A stretch of DNA of 64,000 bases from Agromyces sp. Soil535 (GTDB lineage Bacteria > Actinomycetota > Actinomycetes > Actinomycetales > Microbacteriaceae): contig NZ_LMRW01000012.1 of assembly GCF_001428255.1 (NCBI RefSeq), positions 392,715 through 456,714 of the forward strand. The letters are read 5' to 3'. Both the position numbers and the translations under genes were made by a program. Below the pieces are notes generated by a model. That model saw nothing but the letters and a program-made list of their open reading frames with translations. It was not told the origin of the DNA and ran no database searches. Positions 59,483 through 64,000 of the stretch are shown here, in pieces (position 1 is the stretch's first letter; each line of letters begins with the position of its first letter).

Positions 59483-59488
59483 ATGGTA
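59483..59488 (-). promoter_or_regulatory. Leaderless -10 of the emfourin gene
   Basis: TACCAT on the minus strand, six nt before ATG 59476, within the 52-nt gap after the protease stop. It would allow inhibitor synthesis apart from the protease. Confidence 0.45.
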
Positions 59489-59528
59489 CTCCCGCGCCCC
59501 CCGGCCCGCAGCGGCGGGGGGCCGCAGG

Positions 59529-60653
59529 TCAGGACGTCGGCGGCACCTCGATCCCGACGGCCGCCCAGCCGCCGGCGACCGCCCGCGCTTCTCGGGAGGT
59601 GCGCCCGTACCGCTCCCGGGCCGCTCGCACGGTCTCGGCCGCGAACGTGTGGAAGTCCGTGTCGGGACGCAGCCGCCCCGAGGTGAGCACGTCGTACCAG
59701 ACGCGGCCGACCGTCTCCCACGCGAAGCCGCCGAGCTCGAGCGCGGCGAGCGCGAACGCCCGGTTGGGGATGCCCGAGTTCAGGTGCACGCCCCCGTTGT
59801 CCTCGTCGGTCTCGATGTAGCGGTCGAAGTGGTCGGGCTGCGGGTCCTTCCCGAGGAGGTCGTCGTCGTAGGCGGTGCCGGGCTCCTTCATCGAGCGGAT
59901 GGCGCGACCCTCGACGGCGTCGGTGAACACGCCCTCGCCGATGAGCCAGGTGGCCGACGCGGCATCCTGCCCCATCGAGTACTGCTCGACCAGGGCGCCG
60001 AACACGTCGGACACGTGCTCGTTCAGCGCGCCGGACTGCCCCTGGTAACGCAGGCGCGCCGTGCGCTCGGTCACACCGTGCGCGAGTTCGTGCCCGATCA
60101 CGCTGAGCGAGCCGGCGAACCCGCTGAACACCTCGCCGTCGCCGTCGCCGAACACCATGCGCTCGCCGTCCCAGAAGGCGTTGTCGTAGCGATCGCCGTA
60201 GTGCACGGTGGCCTCGAGCGGCATGCCGGCACCGTCAATCGAGTCGCGTGCGAACACGCGGGCGAACAGCTCGAACGTGTCGCCGAGCCCGACGTAGGCC
60301 TGATCGACCGCGAGGTCGCCAGACGGCGGTTGGCCCTCGCGGCGCACGAGCCGGCCGGGCAGCTTGTCGTCGTGCTCGGCGTCGGAGATGCGCCGGTCGG
60401 GCTGTGGAGCCGTACCGGGTGCGGCGGCGGGGCGCTCGTCGCGCGCGGGGTGCTCGGGGGCGATGAACGACGGCAGCTCGCCGGCGGCGCGCCATTCGCG
60501 CATCGGAGCGTCGCGCAGCAGCGACCGGCGCGCGGCGTCGGCTGCGGCGTCGAAGCGGGGGTCGTCGGCGGTCGCGATGCGCGCGAGCAGGTACGGCGGC
60601 ACGATCGCCGCGTGCGGCGACGGATGGGGGTAGGGCCGGGGCATCCGCGTCAT
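59529..60653 (-). CDS. Protealysin-like M4 metalloprotease
   Basis: 374-aa thermolysin-family zinc protease. HELAH (H188, E189, H192) is in SVIGHELAHGVTE, and the third ligand is in GALNEHVSDVFGALVEQ. The short N-terminal propeptide carries IVPPYLLARIA, the PPL-type motif of protealysin-like precursors. No signal peptide is present, typical of protealysins, so secretion route is unknown. The C-terminal His is in DNGGVHLNSGIPNRAF...; catalytic residues are complete. Start ATG 60653 is preferred; ATG 60644 is an alternative. The emfourin gene follows. Confidence 0.93.
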   Translation of the reverse strand: MTRMPRPYPHPSPHAAIVPPYLLARIATADDPRFDAAADAARRSLLRDAPMREWRAAGELPSFIAPEHPARDERPAAAPGTAPQPDRRISDAEHDDKLPGRLVRREGQPPSGDLAVDQAYVGLGDTFELFARVFARDSIDGAGMPLEATVHYGDRYDNAFWDGERMVFGDGDGEVFSGFAGSLSVIGHELAHGVTERTARLRYQGQSGALNEHVSDVFGALVEQYSMGQDAASATWLIGEGVFTDAVEGRAIRSMKEPGTAYDDDLLGKDPQPDHFDRYIETDEDNGGVHLNSGIPNRAFALAALELGGFAWETVGRVWYDVLTSGRLRPDTDFHTFAAETVRAARERYGRTSREARAVAGGWAAVGIEVPPTS

Positions 60654-60750
60654 GCACCGATCGTGGCACGTCTGGCCGACAGCGGCGCGCCCACGCGCCG
60701 CTGTCACGCGGCGACTTGCCACCCGCATCCGCGCTTGCGATGCTGGGAGC

Positions 60751-61593
60751 GTGTCCACCGCCGCGCTCACCGCCCATCCAGCGGTCCGCACCCACCCGAT
60801 CGGGCTCGTGCCGGCCGTGCTCGTGTGCGGTGCGGCGGTGCTGCTGTTCGGCGTCATGCTGCCGCTCGCGGGCTACGCACTGCTCGTCGCCGGTCTCGTG
60901 GCGGCCTGGCTCACGGACCGTTCCGGCCGCACGAGTCGTCTCCTGCCCGACCTCTCGCTGATCGCGCTGGGCCAGGCCATCATCTCGACGATCTCGGTCG
61001 CGGCCGACATCGGCTACGGGAACATGCTCCTCATGGGCACCGTGCTCTCGCTCGCGGTGGCGGTGCCCTACGTCATCTCGCGCTTCGTGTTCGGCGAACG
61101 CGTCATCCGCTTCCCGTGGCGCGCGGGTCATCGCTGGACGCGCGTGCAGTGGGGATACCTGCTGCTCGTGGCGTTCACGGGGTGGCTGATCCTGCCGTTC
61201 TACTTCATCACGTCGGGCGTCTACACGAACTGGCCGACGGTGACCGAGCCCGACGAGATCGCGCGCCTCTTCGTCGGCGTGAACGCCGTGGGCATCTGGG
61301 ACGAGCTGTTCTTCGTCTGCACGGTGTTCGCGCTGCTGCGCCGGCACTTCCCGGTGTGGCAGGCGAACCTGCTGCAGTCGATCGTGTTCGTCTCGTTCCT
61401 CTGGGAGCTCGGCTACCAGAGCTGGGGGCCCTTGCTCACCGTCCCGTTCGCGCTCCTGCAGGGCTACACGTTCACGCTCACGAAGTCGCTCGCGTACGTG
61501 ATCACGGTGCACCTGCTGTTCGACCTCGTGGTGTTCCTCGTGATCGTGTACGCGCACACGGGCGTGCCGCCGATCTTCCTGCTTGCGCCGTGA
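60751..61593 (+). CDS. CPBP-like intramembrane protein
   Basis: 280 aa from GTG 60751 with about eight hydrophobic helices. The region GIWDELFFVCTVFALLRRHFP resembles motif 1 of CPBP (Rce1-like) proteases, but the usual EExxxR reads DExxx, so protease activity is doubtful. HLLFDLVVFL fits the last His motif. GATGCT six nt before the GTG may be a weak -10. Start is supported by this and by TGGGAG upstream. Family call is moderate; function is unknown. Confidence 0.6.
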   Translation: MSTAALTAHPAVRTHPIGLVPAVLVCGAAVLLFGVMLPLAGYALLVAGLVAAWLTDRSGRTSRLLPDLSLIALGQAIISTISVAADIGYGNMLLMGTVLSLAVAVPYVISRFVFGERVIRFPWRAGHRWTRVQWGYLLLVAFTGWLILPFYFITSGVYTNWPTVTEPDEIARLFVGVNAVGIWDELFFVCTVFALLRRHFPVWQANLLQSIVFVSFLWELGYQSWGPLLTVPFALLQGYTFTLTKSLAYVITVHLLFDLVVFLVIVYAHTGVPPIFLLAP

Positions 61594-61620
61594 GGCCGGG
61601 GCACCTGTTCTTCGCGCAGA

Positions 61621-62460
61621 TCAGGGTTCGTGACGCGTGATCGTGAACGAGCCGTCCGCGTTCCACTCGACGGTGAGCACATTCGCGTCCGAGGCGGTTC
61701 CCATGACGCCGTCGCCGTCGGGGTCGGTGTGCCCGCCCAGGTCGCGGGGGATGAGGGCGTGCATCGTCATTCCTCGGTGGAGCACTCGTTCCACGGAGCT
61801 GCAGTTCCACTCGATCCCGTTGGACTCGAGGATGACGATGAGGCACGCGATCTCGTCGTGCGAGATCGCCGCGTAGACCGTCGCGCCGGGAGCCGGCCCG
61901 TCGGGCCCGATGACCCGCGCGACACCGGAACGCTCGAAGGTCGCGTTCAGCCATCCGGGGAGGCTGCCATCGCCCCGACGGGGGTCGCGGAAGTAGTCGA
62001 GCGCGGCCGCGGCGGGAAGCGTCGCATCGGCGTCGGCCGCCGGCGTCGGCGTGATCGTGACCTCGAAGCCACCCCGTCGCTCCACCGCGGCGCTGATCCC
62101 GAACCAGGCGGCGAGCAGGCCGACGCCGACGGCGAAGCCGATGGCACCGGCTGCGAGCGGCGACATCCGTCGTCGTGGCGTCGTCGTGGCTGCGGGACGC
62201 TGTTCGGATGCGTCCGCCGACCCACTCGCCTGATCGTCGGCGCCGTCCGTCACCGGGGCCGGCCTACCCCGCTCGAATTCGAGGAGTCGCCACTCGCTCG
62301 TCGTGAGTTCGAGGACTCGACCGGTCTCGTCGTCGAATCGCGCGATGCGCGGCTCGTCCGCCCCGGAGCGCGAGTAGATCCGCGCTTCGAGCTCGGCTCG
62401 CGCGTCGGAGTCGGCGTCGGCGTCCCCGTCGGCGTCGATGTCACCGTCGTTCCCGGCCAT
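61621..62460 (-). CDS. Membrane-anchored hypothetical protein
   Basis: 279 aa. The N-terminal 20 residues are Asp-rich (GDIDADGDADADSD), followed by a possible beta region (RIARFDDETGRVLELTTSEWRLLEFERG). One transmembrane helix lies at about 100-125 (LAAGAIGFAVGVGLLAAWFGISAAV). The C-terminal extracytoplasmic domain (about 130-279) has VYAAISHDEIACLIVILESNGIEWNCSSVERVLHRGMTMHALI, with two Cys that may pair. No family recognised. It is convergent with the CPBP-like gene. Confidence 0.7.
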   Translation of the reverse strand: MAGNDGDIDADGDADADSDARAELEARIYSRSGADEPRIARFDDETGRVLELTTSEWRLLEFERGRPAPVTDGADDQASGSADASEQRPAATTTPRRRMSPLAAGAIGFAVGVGLLAAWFGISAAVERRGGFEVTITPTPAADADATLPAAAALDYFRDPRRGDGSLPGWLNATFERSGVARVIGPDGPAPGATVYAAISHDEIACLIVILESNGIEWNCSSVERVLHRGMTMHALIPRDLGGHTDPDGDGVMGTASDANVLTVEWNADGSFTITRHEP

Positions 62461-62535
62461 GGCCCCCCGATCCGAGTGGAGGCTACACCTGGTCGGTACG
62501 GTGGGAGAAGTCCCCGATCCGAGGGGCTGCCGCTC

Positions 62536-62976
62536 CTACTTCAGCTGACCGCGGATCTCCCCGGGCTGGTTCATCGACGTGTGCACGTTGACGTAGTACG
62601 CGCTCGGGTCCTCCTCGATGGCATCGAGCACCGCCTGGTCGGCCGGCACGCACGTGTCGACTTCGAAGCTCGTGTCGTTCACGACGACGAGCGGCACGAC
62701 GACGATTCCCGGCACGTTCCGGGGTGCGACGTGGATGTGCGCGGCGACCGCGGGCGTCGTCAGCCCCGTCACCTCGAGCGTGAAGCAGAGCTCGCCCTCA
62801 CCGATCTCGTAGGAGAAGAAGCCGTGCGCCCCGCCGTCAGTCGGCGCGGGCACCTCCTGCCCGGTGGTCAGCGGGATGGCGGGTGCCGCTTGGGCCGCTC
62901 CGGCGCCGGTGAGGGTGAGTGCCGCCGCTGCGGCGAGCGCGAGGGCGGTGGTTCTCGTTCGGTGGGTCATCAACAT
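62536..62976 (-). CDS. Secreted CHRD-domain protein
   Basis: 146 aa. Residues 1-32 form a signal peptide (TTALALAAAAALTLTGAGAAQAAPA). The CHRD domain has TTGQEVPAPTDGGAHGFFSYEIGEGELCFTLEVTGLTTPAVAAHIHVAPRN and the end YYVNVHTSMNQPGEIRGQL, which are its classic blocks. CHRD proteins are extracellular, of unclear function in bacteria. ATG 62976 is preferred; GAGGAA lies about 14 nt upstream, so ATG 62970 is possible. Confidence 0.9.
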   Translation of the reverse strand: MLMTHRTRTTALALAAAAALTLTGAGAAQAAPAIPLTTGQEVPAPTDGGAHGFFSYEIGEGELCFTLEVTGLTTPAVAAHIHVAPRNVPGIVVVPLVVVNDTSFEVDTCVPADQAVLDAIEEDPSAYYVNVHTSMNQPGEIRGQLK

Positions 62977-63056
62977 GGTGAATGCTCACTTCCTCGGGTC
63001 AGTCGGCACGCTACGCCGCAGCGCCGGAGCCCACAAGGTGCATGTCCCCGGTCCCG

Positions 63057-63422
63057 TCAGTGCTCGACGGATGCCCCGTGGTCGGCCAGCCACCCGAGCA
63101 GCACCGTGGCGTGGTTCACCTGCTCGTCGCGCGCGCCGAACAGCAGGGTGACCCGCTCGTGCGCCCGACCGGCTGCGAGGAGCGCCTCTGCGGCGGGGTT
63201 CTCATCGAGCTCGTCGCGATACCGTGCCGCGAATTCGTAGAACCGCTCGCGATGGTGGTGCCACTCGGTGCGCAGCGAGGGGGAGGGCGCAGCGTCCTTC
63301 GCCCACTCGTCGAGCCCCGCGCGCTCCTTGGAGATCCCGCGCGGCCAGAGCCGGTCGACGAGCACCCGGTAGCCGTCGGATGCCGCGGGCGGCTCGTACA
63401 CGCGCTTGATCGCGAACCCCAT
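63057..63422 (-). CDS. DUF488 family protein
   Basis: 121 aa. The family pattern VYEPPAASDGYRVLVDRLWPRGISKERAGLDEWAKDAAPS is followed by LRTEWHHHRERFYEFAARYRDELDENPAAEALL and RVTLLFGARDEQVNHATVLLGWL. DUF488 proteins are small, of unknown function, and often occur near stress genes. It is transcribed away from the HipBA module on the other strand, with 128 nt of operator-rich DNA between them. Confidence 0.88.
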   Translation of the reverse strand: MGFAIKRVYEPPAASDGYRVLVDRLWPRGISKERAGLDEWAKDAAPSPSLRTEWHHHRERFYEFAARYRDELDENPAAEALLAAGRAHERVTLLFGARDEQVNHATVLLGWLADHGASVEH

Positions 63423-63464
63423 GGCGCCAGTCTGCCGCGGTGTGAGGCCGTTGTCACCCGACGC

Positions 63465-63539
63465 GATGACTACGAAAACGTAGTCATCCTCGTTGATTAC
63501 CTTTTCGTAGTCGTGTACTATGACTACGAAATCGTAATC
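63465..63539 (+). promoter_or_regulatory. hipBA promoter with three operator copies
   Basis: TTGATT (63493-63498), 17-bp spacer, TACTAT (63516-63521). Three related palindromes surround it: a perfect one with 10-bp arms around AAAA (63465-63488), GATTAC...CGTAGTC (63495-63512) over the -35 and spacer, and GACTACG...GTAATC (63522-63539) at the start site. The shared core is GACTACGAAA. This is the layout of a HipB autoregulated promoter. AGGAGG (63540-63545) follows. Confidence 0.75.
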
Positions 63540-63550
63540 AGGAGGCGACC

Positions 63551-63832
63551 ATGGCGCTTCGCGGACAGGTGCGAAATGCCGCGACGCTCGGGCTGATGCT
63601 GCAGCAGGGGCGGCTCGCCCGCGGCATGAGCCAACGCGAGCTCGCAGCGGAACTCGGCTTGACGCAGCGGTGGGTGTCCGAGATGGAGGCGGGCAAGCCG
63701 GGCAAGCTCACCGACCGCCTCTTCGCGATGCTCCGGGCGACCGGCGTGCGGCTCTACGCCGAGATCGACGATGCGGCCACAACCGGCGACCATGGTAGAG
63801 ACGCCGGTGATGCCGGGGCCGACCATGCGTGA
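63551..63832 (+). CDS. hipB: HipB-like antitoxin/XRE repressor
   Basis: 93 aa. It has an XRE-type HTH (LGLMLQQGRLARGMSQRELAAELGLTQRWVSEMEAGKPGKLTDRLFAMLRATGVRLYAEI, residues about 13-70) typical of HipB. The C terminus is Asp/Gly/Ala-rich. AGGAGG is five nt before the ATG. It overlaps the hipA start by 8 nt, so the pair is translationally coupled. It should bind the three operators upstream and neutralise the toxin. Confidence 0.9.
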   Translation: MALRGQVRNAATLGLMLQQGRLARGMSQRELAAELGLTQRWVSEMEAGKPGKLTDRLFAMLRATGVRLYAEIDDAATTGDHGRDAGDAGADHA

Positions 63833-64000
63833 GCTCGCCGTCGAACTCTACGGCCAGCTCGTCGGCCACCTCCTGGGTGACGACTGGCGCCGGTTCGAGT
63901 TCCGTGCCGCCGCCGACGCGTTCGAGCGGTTCGAACTCGGCAGCACCGTGCTCTCGGAGGCGATCCCGCTCGTGCCGACCGCGAATCGTGCGCACTCGGC
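63825..64000 (+). CDS. hipA: HipA-like toxin, N-terminal part (runs off the window)
   Basis: Begins at ATG 63825 (or ATG 63810) and is open to the window end. The first residues MRELAVELYGQLVGHLLGDDWRRFEFRAAADAFERFELGSTVLSEAIPL match the HipA N-terminal domain. HipA kinases phosphorylate tRNA synthetases and cause dormancy. The kinase domain is outside the window, so an intact toxin cannot be confirmed. Confidence 0.8.
   Translation, partial: MRELAVELYGQLVGHLLGDDWRRFEFRAAADAFERFELGSTVLSEAIPLVPTANRAHS

Overview
This window is chromosomal DNA from a very GC-rich actinobacterium. It is most likely a member of Microbacteriaceae, close to Agromyces or a similar genus. The reasons are strong G/C bias at third codon positions, the nusA-ylxR-infB-rbfA and truB/ribF gene order, actinobacterial -10 elements (TANNNT), many start codons with almost no leader, and the abundance of the word GGATGCC/GGCATCC typical of that family. 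I see no tRNA or rRNA gene, no CRISPR array, no insertion sequence and no phage gene. The family assignment is from memory of such genomes, not from a search.

Layout. Positions 1-2310: tail of an unknown gene and a PhoX-type phosphatase behind a three-repeat PHO-box-like sequence. Positions 2.4-7.3 kb: translation and transcription core (nusA, ylxR, infB, rbfA), with a long inverted repeat between infB and rbfA. Positions 7.3-15.6 kb: LysR regulator, mutY, a P-loop kinase, a ketopantoate-reductase-like gene, truB, two small membrane proteins, ribF, a hypothetical gene and a CynX/NimT-type MFS transporter. Positions 15.6-20.4 kb: a deoxyribose/nucleoside catabolic operon (SorC-type regulator, deoC, aldehyde dehydrogenase, a catalytically truncated ALDH-like protein, a small conserved protein). 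Positions 20.4-32.5 kb: glycerophosphodiesterase, a csoR-mmuM-macro-domain operon, a DUF2207 protein, a ZIP transporter, an SNF2 helicase, pfkA, a NUDIX hydrolase, a Pit phosphate transporter and small membrane proteins.

Positions 32.5-39.6 kb: a gamma-glutamylation locus for an amine such as ethanolamine or a polyamine (GntR regulator, SDR, ALDH, PuuD-like hydrolase, glutamine-synthetase-like ligase; divergent Eat-type permease). Then aspartase. Positions 41.3-50.4 kb: an L-fucose-type locus with two FAH-family enzymes, an SDR, L-fuconate dehydratase, FucU mutarotase, an RbsABC-type transporter and a FadR-type regulator. One operator word, ACATCSGATG, recurs at three promoters of this locus. 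Positions 50.5-58.2 kb: Ada/AlkA fusion, a GlcD-like oxidase, a PrsW-like protease and an acetaldehyde dehydrogenase operon with its GAF regulator; four GCAAC repeats at exact 11-bp spacing precede the dehydrogenase. Positions 58.4-64 kb: FKBP isomerase, an emfourin/protealysin-type inhibitor-protease pair, a CPBP-like membrane protein, a CHRD protein, a DUF488 protein and the start of a HipBA module with three operator copies.

The main biological themes are phosphate scavenging (phoX, glpQ, pit, all preceded by 11-bp repeats), catabolism of deoxyribose, glutamylated amines, fucose and acetaldehyde, and compact promoters. At least 15 genes have a -10 element 6-7 nt before the start codon, which implies leaderless transcripts. 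No single completely new system stands out. The best leads are the fucose operator set, the 11-bp repeat array, the C-H-H CsoR protein joined to mmuM, the catalytically truncated ALDH partner and the repeat-derived ALDH tail.
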